Source of the DNA: an uncultured Alphaproteobacteria bacterium
GTDB taxonomy: Bacteria > Pseudomonadota > Alphaproteobacteria > Rhizobiales > Aestuariivirgaceae
Assembly: GCA_945957365.1 (NCBI GenBank)
Contig: CAMFKI010000006.1
Span: 62,001 to 126,000 of the forward strand
Length of the DNA stretch: 64,000 nucleotides
Direction: 5' to 3'
Both the position numbers and the translations under genes were made by a program. This document shows, piece by piece, positions 1-6,751 of this stretch. Every line of letters starts with the position of its first letter. Positions within the stretch are counted from its first letter, which is position 1. The notes beneath the pieces were generated by a model that was not told the origin of the DNA, made no database searches, and was given only the letters and a program-made list of their open reading frames with translations.

Positions 1-2
1 AG

Positions 3-1373
3 ATGAGCTTCATCGCCGGCGTGGTGCTCGCCGTGCTGGCGGTGGCTGCCATCTGGTTCCTGTGGAGCCTGTTCCGGCGGCTGTGGGGCAGCCCGCAGGC
101 GATGGGCCGGTGGTATTCCTTCCGCAAGAACCGCAAGGGCTATGAGGCGCTGTCGCGCGGCATCATCGCCGCGGGCGCGGGTGACGCCGCGGCGGCGGCA
201 AAGCATGCGGCGATCGCCGGCAATGCGCTGGCCGACGAACCGCTGGTCAACGTGCTGGCCGCACAGGCCGCCCAGCTGAAGGGCGACCGCGCCCAGGTGA
301 AGCGCATCTTCGAGCAGATGACCAAGTCGCCCGACACCGAGGCGCTGGGCCTGCGCGGATTGTTTTCCGAGGCGCGCCAGACCGGCGACGCCGCCACCGC
401 ACGCCGCCATGCCGAGCGCGCCCTGGCGCTGAACCCGCGGCTCTCATGGGCCGCCGCCGCCGTGCTGCAGCTGCAGTCCTCCGCCAAGGACTGGAACGCC
501 GCGGCGACGACCCTGGGCCAGCAGATCAAGCTCGGCCTCGTGCCCGCCGCCGAGGGCAACAGAAAGCTCGCCGCGATGCTCGCCGCCGAGGCGCTGGCGC
601 TGGAAGACGGCGACAAGGCCAAGGCGCTGGAACTCGCCCTCAAGGCCCACAAGCTCGACCCCGCGCTGGTGCCCGCCGCCCTCGTCGCGGCGCGCGTGCT
701 GGTCGCCCAGGCCTCGACGCGCAAGGCATCGAAGATCCTGAAGGAGACCTGGAGCCTGTCGCCGCACCCCGATCTCGCCGAGGTCGAGGCCAACCTCATT
801 CCGGGCGACGGGCCCGAGGCGCGCCTCGACCGGGTGCGCGACCTGCTGAAGGAAGGCCGGCTCCGCGCCGATGGCGGCGGCCTCGAGGGGGCGGTGGCGC
901 TGGCCCGCGCCGCGATCCGCGTCCGGCGCTGGGACATGGCGCGCGCGGCGCTGAAGCCCTATGCCGACAGCCGCCCGCAGGCCCGCGTCTGCGCCCTGAT
1001 GGCCGACATCGAGGAGGCCGAGGGCGACAAGGGCCGGGCACGCGAATGGCTGGCGCGCGCGCTGACCGCCCCGCGCGATCCGATCTGGGTGTCGGATGGC
1101 GTCGCCAGCCCGCGCTGGACGCCGGTGTCGCCGGTCTCGGGCGAGATCGTGCCGTGCGAATGGAAGGCGCCCTTCGAAATGCCAGAACCGCTGGAGGCCG
1201 ACCGGCCCGCGCCGGTCGAGGCCATCGAAGCGCCGAAACCCGCCGCCGCCGCAGCGGCCCCGCGCAGCCTCGAACCACCGAAAATGGTGCAGCCGCAGCG
1301 CCCGCCCGACGATCCCGGCCTGCCCGAGGATTTCGACGGCCCGCCGGGCCGCACCCAGCCCGCCGAGGGCTGA
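3..1373 (+). CDS. HemY-type TPR membrane protein, 5' end cut by window edge
   Basis: The 456 visible residues start inside a hydrophobic segment (about residues 4-25), followed by the basic patch and the GYEALSRG motif typical of the HemY N-terminal family, then TPR-like alpha-helical repeats to about residue 350 and a Pro/Ala-rich tail. Family members usually have an additional N-terminal membrane segment, so the ATG at position 3 is probably internal and the true start lies left of the window. HemY-family proteins sit in the inner membrane, often next to hemC/hemD; their role in tetrapyrrole synthesis is not well established. A tRNA gene follows on the same strand. Confidence 0.82.
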   Translation: MSFIAGVVLAVLAVAAIWFLWSLFRRLWGSPQAMGRWYSFRKNRKGYEALSRGIIAAGAGDAAAAAKHAAIAGNALADEPLVNVLAAQAAQLKGDRAQVKRIFEQMTKSPDTEALGLRGLFSEARQTGDAATARRHAERALALNPRLSWAAAAVLQLQSSAKDWNAAATTLGQQIKLGLVPAAEGNRKLAAMLAAEALALEDGDKAKALELALKAHKLDPALVPAALVAARVLVAQASTRKASKILKETWSLSPHPDLAEVEANLIPGDGPEARLDRVRDLLKEGRLRADGGGLEGAVALARAAIRVRRWDMARAALKPYADSRPQARVCALMADIEEAEGDKGRAREWLARALTAPRDPIWVSDGVASPRWTPVSPVSGEIVPCEWKAPFEMPEPLEADRPAPVEAIEAPKPAAAAAAPRSLEPPKMVQPQRPPDDPGLPEDFDGPPGRTQPAEG

Positions 1374-1392
1374 AATTTCCGCCCCAGACCGG

Positions 1393-1421
1393 TTGCGGCC
1401 CGGGGCGAAATACCCTATACC
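1393..1421 (+). promoter_or_regulatory. Sigma-70 promoter for tRNA-Thr
   Basis: TTGCGG (1393-1398) and TATACC (1416-1421) are separated by exactly 17 bases, which would place transcription start about 10 bases before the tRNA. Seen directly in sequence; activity is inferred. Confidence 0.55.
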
Positions 1422-1437
1422 CCGCGCCGTCTGGCAG

Positions 1438-1513
1438 GCCGCTTTAGCTCAGTTGGTAGAGCACATCATTCGTAATGATGGGGTCAGGTGTTCGAGTCAC
1501 CTAAGCGGCACCA
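1438..1513 (+). tRNA. tRNA-Thr (anticodon CGT), CCA encoded
   Basis: The 76-base cloverleaf has a seven-base acceptor stem GCCGCTT/AAGCGGC (1438-1444 with 1503-1509), an anticodon stem CATCA/TGATG and the loop TTCGTAA with anticodon CGT, which reads ACG (threonine). The T-arm contains TTCGAGT, a variant of the usual TTCGANT, and CCA is genome-encoded (1511-1513). The 3' half is repeated in degenerate form at 6092-6130, on the far side of the neighbouring gene cluster, as expected if this tRNA served as an integration site. Confidence 0.97.
1475..1513 (+). repeat. tRNA 3' half, proximal copy of an att-like direct repeat
   Basis: Positions 1475-1513 (anticodon stem 3' strand to CCA) align without gaps to 6092-6130, with 29 of 39 bases identical, including ATGATG, a nine-base block GTCAGGTGT, AAGCG and the final CCA. 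Both copies have the same orientation. Intact tRNA at one end and a 3' fragment at the other is the usual outcome of tyrosine-recombinase integration into a tRNA gene. Confidence 0.55.
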
Positions 1514-1677
1514 GTTTTCCATGACTTCTGAAAGTTGGATGGTCTCAGTGCCCCTCGGCAATTGCCCGACAGGCGTTGCTGGGCGATTGCACGTGTCCGT
1601 GGCGTGCCGCGTCTCAAGGGTGAGACCGTGGCGAACGCGAATTCCGCTGAACGTCTCGGCGCGTTCGAACAGGTGCT

Positions 1678-2598
1678 TCAGCGACGAGCCTCCCGCGGCG
1701 CTGCCGGATAGCAGGCTCGCAGGAAACTGTGCCAGGACGGAAGCAGGCCAGTGGCGTGCGTTTCGCGCGGGATCACGCAGCTCGAAAGACGGAGCGCGTT
1801 CAGGGGGTGGCTCTGCGCGAGGGCCAGAAGTTCCGCCGTCCCGGCGCCGACGAGGGTGCGATAATAGGAGTTTGCCGTCAGTTCGGTCTCACACACGGTC
1901 ACGTGCAACATGCGGCCAGAATGGTCGGCCGCGGCTTCGTACTGGGCCCGGTAGCGTGCGAAGATTTGCGACACCTGCGGTGCGATGGCGGGGCTGCCCG
2001 CGCCGATGCGGCGGAACAGCGCGCTGCGTTCGAGCGCCGCAGCGAGGCAAAACAGGCCGCCGTAGGAATAGCCGTAGAGGCCCGCCGACTGGGCCTCGAT
2101 CCTGAAGAGCCGGCACAATTGCGGATGAAGTTCGTTGGTCAGGAAGGCGAGAAAGCGGTCCGCGGCGGGCGCCCTGAGATTGGCGAGATAGAGCTCGGCG
2201 CCCGCTTCGTCCAGCAAGCCCCTCTCGACCAGGCGGCGCAGGGATTTCGGGTCTGCGCCTCCGGGAAGCGGTTCGCCGCGCGGGATCAGATCGCGCGCCC
2301 GCAATGCGAGTTGGCGGCTCGCCTGCGCCGCCGGATAACCGACCCCAAAGAGCACGAAGGGCTGGATCGGGTGAACGGGATCGGATTCGAGCAAATGAAA
2401 CGCTGCCGTTTGCGGCACGGTCATGTTGCCGTCGAGAATATATATCGCCGGATAGCTGCGGTTCTCGCCGGACAGATACTTCAACGGGATTGTCGCCCAG
2501 ACGGCAAATCTCGCCGCCGCGACGGAGGAGTCGATTTCAAAATAGCGGGTCCACGGCAGCAGGGCGGAAAATGCCGGCGCGAGTTCCCTCAGCATCAT
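1678..2598 (-). CDS. Alpha/beta hydrolase of the esterase D/Fes type
   Basis: This 306-residue protein resembles PF00756-type esterases. It has an N-terminal strand region with IYILDGN (about residues 52-58), a nucleophile elbow GYSYGG with Ser178, and a C-terminal HATG with probable catalytic His281. The ATG at 2598 (a second at 2595) is chosen because the longer frame would overlap the upstream oxygenase; no strong Shine-Dalgarno is visible. It is the last gene of the borosin-type operon, 31 bases after the oxygenase. Related enzymes hydrolyse ester or depsipeptide bonds, and serine hydrolases cleave or macrocyclise peptides in other RiPP pathways, so a processing role is plausible but inferred. 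No signal peptide is seen. Confidence 0.75.
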   Translation of the reverse strand: MMLRELAPAFSALLPWTRYFEIDSSVAAARFAVWATIPLKYLSGENRSYPAIYILDGNMTVPQTAAFHLLESDPVHPIQPFVLFGVGYPAAQASRQLALRARDLIPRGEPLPGGADPKSLRRLVERGLLDEAGAELYLANLRAPAADRFLAFLTNELHPQLCRLFRIEAQSAGLYGYSYGGLFCLAAALERSALFRRIGAGSPAIAPQVSQIFARYRAQYEAAADHSGRMLHVTVCETELTANSYYRTLVGAGTAELLALAQSHPLNALRLSSCVIPRETHATGLLPSWHSFLRACYPAAPREARR

Positions 2599-2629
2599 GG
2601 CGGCGCCGGTGTCGGTGGCGCGAGACCCA

Positions 2630-3283
2630 TCATGCTGTCGGCGACGCGATCCGGAACCGCAAGTCAAAGGAAATGCGGGTCGATCCGCTGTCGTTGTCCT
2701 GCGTGCCATGCATGAGTTGGCCGCCGTGGAAGAGGCAGGCCTGACCATATGTCAGGCGCAACGGCGTGTAATCGCCGCGCCCGACGGCGGACTCGAGATA
2801 CATGCTGTTGCTGCCGAATGCGCTTGTGACGGGAAGCCAAAGGTTCACGGCTTCCAGATCCTGGCCGTATTCGGCGTCGGTATGGAAGCGCAATATGGCC
2901 TTCGCGCCGTGAAAGTTCACCCGTGCCGCCGCGCGCGGCTGAAAGCTGGCGATGGGGTGAAAGATATCCGCGACGAGGCCATGGAGCAGATCCCGGAAGA
3001 TCGGCTCGGCGGCGGCGGAGACGGCCTCCTTGAGAGCCTTGCTTGCGGCCCAGCTATTTTTGGTCGCCTCGTAATTGGGTGCCGGATCGTCCCTGGTCAG
3101 CGGATTGAAGGCGGCGTTCAGATGCAGGTGTTCCAGGTCGTCGGTGTCGAAGACCTTCGCGACCAGTGAGCGGAAGTCCCAGCGTGTGGTATCGTAGTGG
3201 AAGATCATCTGGTTGGGGAAAACGCAGCCGCCAACCGCATAGGTTTCGCGACTGGCGAAGGACACGGCAGCGGAGGTGTTCAT
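2630..3283 (-). CDS. 2-oxoglutarate/Fe(II)-dependent oxygenase, StrG/phytanoyl-CoA-dioxygenase-like
   Basis: This 217-residue protein has the double-stranded beta-helix iron site: HTD (His134, Asp136), distal His192 in LMHGTQ and Arg203 in STRISFDLRF, the expected 2-oxoglutarate ligand. The pattern NLWLPV...NSMYLES...LFHGG resembles the StrG-like oxygenases of natural-product clusters. The ATG at 3283 is preferred over 3295 because GGGAG lies five bases before it. It is third in the operon headed by the backbone N-methyltransferase, after a strong intercistronic hairpin. Such enzymes hydroxylate or desaturate unactivated carbons; a tailoring role on the peptide made by this cluster is inferred. 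Confidence 0.8.
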   Translation of the reverse strand: MNTSAAVSFASRETYAVGGCVFPNQMIFHYDTTRWDFRSLVAKVFDTDDLEHLHLNAAFNPLTRDDPAPNYEATKNSWAASKALKEAVSAAAEPIFRDLLHGLVADIFHPIASFQPRAAARVNFHGAKAILRFHTDAEYGQDLEAVNLWLPVTSAFGSNSMYLESAVGRGDYTPLRLTYGQACLFHGGQLMHGTQDNDSGSTRISFDLRFRIASPTA

Positions 3284-3326
3284 GGCGTCTCCCATGGAGT
3301 TCGGGCAGTCGCGTCCCGGAACGGGA

Positions 3327-3358
3327 CCGGAAAGCGGGATCCCTCCCGCTTCCCGGTG
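3327..3358 (-). promoter_or_regulatory. Intercistronic stem-loop between candidate precursor and oxygenase
   Basis: ACCGG (3327-3331) pairs with CCGGT (3354-3358), then after one mismatch AAGCGGGA (3333-3340) pairs with TCCCGCTT (3345-3352) around a four-base loop: 13 pairs in all. It lies 12 bases past the stop codon of the candidate precursor. No T-tract follows on the minus strand, so mRNA protection or partial attenuation, giving more precursor than tailoring enzyme, is more likely than full termination. Confidence 0.6.
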
Positions 3359-3370
3359 TGCCGACAGGAG

Positions 3371-4291
3371 CTAGTGCGGCTTGGAGAGGTATTGGGCCTT
3401 GCGCACCAAGTCATCCGCAGCCAGCGCGTCAGCCTCCGCGTCTGCGGGGATGATCGAACCCGGCGCGGCGAAGCCGGAGGCGGCGGAAGCGATGATCTCT
3501 TCCACGACCTCCGTGACGACTTCGGTCGTCACTTCCGTGGTCACCTCCGTCGTCACTTCTGTTGTGACCTCGGTGGTGACCTCCGTCGTCACTTCCGTCG
3601 CCGTGGTGGTCGTCGATTGCATCATCAGGACCAGGATCACCTGGATCGTCGGCGGCGTCGGGGTCTTGGCCGTTGTGCCGGTGACGTTGACCTCCGGCGG
3701 CTGATTGCCGCCCGTCCAGGTCGTGCCGTAAAAGGTCAGATCGCCTTTGCTGTCCTTGGCGAATTGCAGGATCATGTTCTGCTTGTTGCCGTCGCCCGTG
3801 AACCAGGCCAGCTGATCGATCTCGCCCGAGGCGGTCTTCTCTCCCGTATAATCAAAGGACTGAACGGCGTTGTTTATATAGGTCACGCTGTTGTTGCTGA
3901 CCACCATGGTGCCGATCGACTGCGTGCCCGGACTTGGATACACGGTATAGGTTCCGTTCCAGGTCGAGAGCTGCTGCGTTGCAACGCCCGCAGAGCCGAA
4001 CAGGTTGTTGCTTGTCGGCAAAGGGTCGCCGCCCTGAGCGTAAGCGCCGACGAAGCCGTTCACCCCTCCGTTCTGGTAGAACTGGAGGTTGGCGGAACAC
4101 GTGTTTCCCGACGCGGCCGTCCAGGAAACCTGGTTCTTGGCCGTGTCGAACTGGGGCGATTTGATCGCGATCCCGTTGACCGACGCCGACTGCGTGGTGG
4201 CGTCAACCACGACCGGACCCGGCAGGTAGGTCTTGCCGTCCGGCTGCAGCCAGCTCGACATGTAGGTGCCCGAATAATCGAAGCTTGTCAT
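3371..4291 (-). CDS. Candidate borosin-type substrate: duplicated beta-domain, hydrophobic run and TTEV repeats
   Basis: This 306-residue protein starts at an ATG that shares its A with the TGA of the methyltransferase gene (TGATG), with GGGGAG ten bases upstream, so translation is probably coupled. Residues 5-88 and 109-195 are two diverged copies of one beta-rich domain: each opens with (W/F)xGTY, contains a strand ending Q(V/L)(S/A)W and a following LQF, and ends in GG. A Pro/Thr linker follows, then a strongly hydrophobic run IQVILVLMMQ (216-225), a Thr stretch, eight consecutive (A/T/V)TEV tetrapeptides (231-262) ending in VVEEII, and a 37-residue tail. There is no signal peptide. I do not recognise the family. 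Its position and the Val/Ile-rich stretch suggest a trans substrate of the backbone N-methyltransferase; this is inference. Base composition is visibly less GC-rich than outside the islet. Confidence 0.7.
   Translation of the reverse strand: MTSFDYSGTYMSSWLQPDGKTYLPGPVVVDATTQSASVNGIAIKSPQFDTAKNQVSWTAASGNTCSANLQFYQNGGVNGFVGAYAQGGDPLPTSNNLFGSAGVATQQLSTWNGTYTVYPSPGTQSIGTMVVSNNSVTYINNAVQSFDYTGEKTASGEIDQLAWFTGDGNKQNMILQFAKDSKGDLTFYGTTWTGGNQPPEVNVTGTTAKTPTPPTIQVILVLMMQSTTTTATEVTTEVTTEVTTEVTTEVTTEVTTEVVTEVVEEIIASAASGFAAPGSIIPADAEADALAADDLVRKAQYLSKPH
3497..3601 (-). repeat. 12-base-period coding repeat for (T)TEV tetrapeptides
   Basis: Read on the minus strand this encodes ATEV, six TTEV units, VTEV and VEE. 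Thr codons alternate among ACG, ACC and ACA, Val between GTG and GTC, and Glu between GAG and GAA from unit to unit. The protein repeat is therefore conserved while the DNA repeat has drifted, which suggests selection on the peptide rather than recent slippage. Confidence 0.85.
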
Positions 4292-5595
4292 CAGACCAGC
4301 ACTCCCCGGGTTGCTTGACGAATTGCTGACGGCGTTGTTGCGTATCCCTGTTCGATGAGCCATTCGGACATGCCGTTTTCATAGTCGGCCGGCGTCATCG
4401 TTCCCTTGTCGAAGACGTGCTTCACATCGGAAAGCCTGTCCCGGTAGGAGACGGCGAGGTCCGGATCGAGTAATGCGGCGCCGACAAAGCGCACGGCCTC
4501 CTGTTGCGGATCGCGCTTGAACATCATGCGGGTGACGCCATGATGCTTGAGCAGGAGCTTGCGCCGCTCTTCGTCCGTCAAACCCTTGCGAGCCGAGATG
4601 AAGCCCTTCGGATCCGCGTTGAACGCGCGCAGATCGTCCGGTTGCAGCAACATGTCGAGAAGGGTCTGGTACAGCGCCTCGGAGGCGTAGCTGAACTTGT
4701 AGCCAGGCGGCGTCTGGTGCTGGCTGTTGTTCAGTCTGGCCCGGGCCGCGAGGTCCGGATAATTCGGCAAGGTGCAGATCAGGGGCGAGGCGCGCCCTGG
4801 GCCGATGGCCTTCAGTCCGAGCCTTTCACCCATGTCGGCGTCCGCCTCCCTGGCCTGCGCCGCCTCTATGAAAAAGGTCGAGACACCGGAGACCTTGCGG
4901 GCGACGTCGGGATCGCGGAATTCGGCGATGCTGTGCCTGTCGATCACCGGATCGCCGGCGAAAACATTGGCGACGTAGTTGATGACCACATGATCCGGGC
5001 CGTAGATTTCCTCGAGATAGTCGATCAGCACCCCGAATTTGTCGTTCGAATATCCGCCGAACTTGAACCCGAGTTCGCCGACGCATCCGACCTGGAAAAG
5101 CACCAGGTTGACCGAGGTATCCACATTTCGGCGGCGCAGGAGGAAATCCGTGGCTTCGTAGATTTGCAGGCCGGGAATGCTGGGATCGACGCCGAGATCG
5201 GCATAGAGGCAATCCTCGGCCGAGATCGCCGGCAGCATCACGGCGTCATAGCCCTCCTGCCTCGCGATGCTGATGGCGTTGTGCGATGGCGTCACGAAGA
5301 CGCCGGGATGGCCGTAGAACAGGGCGCAGACGTTCTTGCCGGACCGGACCTCGTCCATGATCCTCTCGATCATCTGCACATAGGTCATGATGCGCGCCTT
5401 GTCGTCGGCGTAGTATTGATAGAGATCGAAGGAATTGGGATTTTGCTCCCTGATCCAGATGTCCGTGACGGGATCGGAGGCGGCGTAGAGCACGATATCG
5501 GACTGCCGGATGTGCGCCTGAGCCTGAAGCGTGAACTGGCCCACGGCCTTGATGCCCGAGCCGATGACGACCAAACTGCCTTTCTTTTCGCTCAT
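4291..5595 (-). CDS. Borosin-type peptide backbone alpha-N-methyltransferase
   Basis: This 434-residue protein matches the OphMA-type branch of the tetrapyrrole-methylase (class III SAM methyltransferase) fold along its length: GSLVVIGSGI at residues 6-15, DLYQYY (57-62), FYGHPGVF (93-100), SAEDCLYADLGVDP, LFQVGCVG and GVSTFFI. From recalled OphMA numbering, its catalytic Tyr63, Tyr66, Arg72, Tyr76 and Tyr98 correspond to Tyr59, Tyr62, Arg68, Tyr72 and Tyr94 here; all are present. Residues about 303-358 (ADPKGF, GLTDEERRKLLL) correspond to the helical clasp that binds the substrate. OphMA then continues into its own core peptide, whereas here a helical extension (359-434) ends in GVLV without an obvious hydrophobic core. 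The ATG at 5595 has AGGGAGAAGG just upstream. It heads the operon and overlaps the candidate substrate gene. Confidence 0.93.
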   Translation of the reverse strand: MSEKKGSLVVIGSGIKAVGQFTLQAQAHIRQSDIVLYAASDPVTDIWIREQNPNSFDLYQYYADDKARIMTYVQMIERIMDEVRSGKNVCALFYGHPGVFVTPSHNAISIARQEGYDAVMLPAISAEDCLYADLGVDPSIPGLQIYEATDFLLRRRNVDTSVNLVLFQVGCVGELGFKFGGYSNDKFGVLIDYLEEIYGPDHVVINYVANVFAGDPVIDRHSIAEFRDPDVARKVSGVSTFFIEAAQAREADADMGERLGLKAIGPGRASPLICTLPNYPDLAARARLNNSQHQTPPGYKFSYASEALYQTLLDMLLQPDDLRAFNADPKGFISARKGLTDEERRKLLLKHHGVTRMMFKRDPQQEAVRFVGAALLDPDLAVSYRDRLSDVKHVFDKGTMTPADYENGMSEWLIEQGYATTPSAIRQATRGVLV

Positions 5596-6091
5596 ATGCC
5601 TTCTCCCTGTTGAGTCAGTTCCGACACTGCGTTCGCGCTGCAGACGAAAATGGCTTCACCGAATCCGAAAGGACACGATGTCCGGGCACGGCAAGACACC
5701 GTGCGGGAATAGATTCTTAGTGGGGTCAGTCGCGGAGCGGCAGCGAGATTTCTGACGTAAAGGAAGGTAAACCCAAAAATGGCGCGATTGCAAGAATAAG
5801 TTGTGATTGCGTCCATTTTTGATTCCCCTGCTCCTGTCCCGCGTCCTCGGCGCGGGGGGGCGGAGGCCTGCGGCACAGTTGCACGACGGGATGCCATCGA
5901 TCTGGCTTTGCGGACGGTCCCGGACGATGCAGGTGATGATGCCGGCCAGATGGGGCTGCGGATAGTGGCGTCGACTGGGTCCGGCCGCCGCGCGTGATGC
6001 ACGGCCATTCCTGCCGGTCTTTCCGGGCGGCGTCCTGCAAGCAACAGGTCGCGGTCGCTTGCCGGCCCGGGCCCATCGCGCCAGTTACGCC
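5596..6091. other. Intergenic region upstream of the borosin-type operon
   Basis: About 500 bases without a convincing gene. It holds the 5' leader of the methyltransferase operon, a perfect six-base inverted repeat GCACGG/CCGTGC with a seven-base loop (5686-5704) in that leader, and an AT-richer stretch near 5760-5825 that is the likeliest promoter area, although no clear -35/-10 pair stands out. No integrase or transposase remnant was seen. Confidence 0.5.
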
Positions 6092-6130
6092 ATGATGACG
6101 TCAGGTGTCCGGGCTAGCGAAGCGCCTCCA
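6092..6130 (+). repeat. Degenerate copy of the tRNA-Thr 3' half, possible distal att site
   Basis: Ungapped match to tRNA positions 1475-1513, 29 of 39 identical, same orientation, in noncoding DNA between the borosin-type operon and the CBS gene. Similarity fades upstream in the anticodon loop and D-arm, so it is a 3' fragment and not a decayed whole tRNA. Ten mismatches imply an old event or a diverged element-borne att sequence. Confidence 0.5.
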
Positions 6131-6148
6131 GGTCTTGTCGTTGCCCGG

Positions 6149-6601
6149 TCAGGCGTGGGGCAGATGTGCCACCGCCTGTTCGGCTTCGTGGCGGATGGCG
6201 CGCATCATCTCTTCGATCTTCTCGAGGCGCAGTTTGACGACGTCGCGGATCGAGACGATGCCGGTGAGCCGGCCCGCCGTCAGCACGGGGAGGTGGCGGA
6301 CGCCGGCGACCGTCATGCGCTCCATGACGTCGGATTCGGGGTCGTCGGGGCTGCAGGTCGCGACGCCGTGGGTCATCACGTCCGCGGCGGTCAGGCTGGT
6401 GGCCGCCGTGGCGTCCCTCGCCAGCGCGCGGATGACGTCACGCTCCGAGATGATGCCGGCCACGTCGCGTCCGGTCTCGCTCACCACCAGAACGCCGACG
6501 TGATGTTCCGCCAGCGCCGCGATGACTGCCTGCAAGGCCGCCGTGGGGTGGATGGTGAAGACCTTCCAGCCCTTCTGATCGAGTATGCGCGAAACCGTCA
6601 T
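6149..6601 (-). CDS. Two-CBS-domain protein
   Basis: This protein of about 150 residues consists almost entirely of two CBS motifs: one with VGVLVVSE...GIISERDVIRALA and one with VRHLPVL...GIVSIRDVVK, after a short lead-in. CBS pairs bind adenosine nucleotides and act as energy or redox sensors; stand-alone proteins of this type are common in Alphaproteobacteria. The ATG at 6601 is preferred because GGAGG lies eight bases upstream; the ATG at 6607 is only two bases from it. It lies just outside the att-like repeat and so probably belongs to the core chromosome. Confidence 0.85.
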   Translation of the reverse strand: MTVSRILDQKGWKVFTIHPTAALQAVIAALAEHHVGVLVVSETGRDVAGIISERDVIRALARDATAATSLTAADVMTHGVATCSPDDPESDVMERMTVAGVRHLPVLTAGRLTGIVSIRDVVKLRLEKIEEMMRAIRHEAEQAVAHLPHA

Positions 6602-6751
6602 TTGCATTGCCTCCGCACCGGACCGGCAGCACCACGCTATCAGGCTGGGCGAATTCGAATATTCGTATATTTACGCGGAGAGGGGCGCCGGCCTCGACCG
6701 GCTGCGGCCGGTCGGCGCGGTGCGAGCTGCCCTCCCCCGCCCCGCCTTTTC

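Noticed and set aside
3497..3601. Regular 12-base repeat considered as a CRISPR or satellite
   Set aside because: It has no spacers, stays in frame through a gene and encodes a regular tetrapeptide.
4285..4300. Programmed frameshift joining methyltransferase and candidate substrate
   Set aside because: No slippery heptamer precedes the tandem TGATGA, and a Shine-Dalgarno and ATG are present for independent initiation.
5719..5741. Second possible tRNA-tail match beginning GGGGTCAG
   Set aside because: Only eight contiguous bases match the tRNA and the rest does not align; the site at 6092-6130 is much better.
1514..6091. Prophage or insertion sequence carrying the cluster
   Set aside because: No integrase, transposase or terminal inverted repeats were found; only the tRNA-derived repeat supports mobility.
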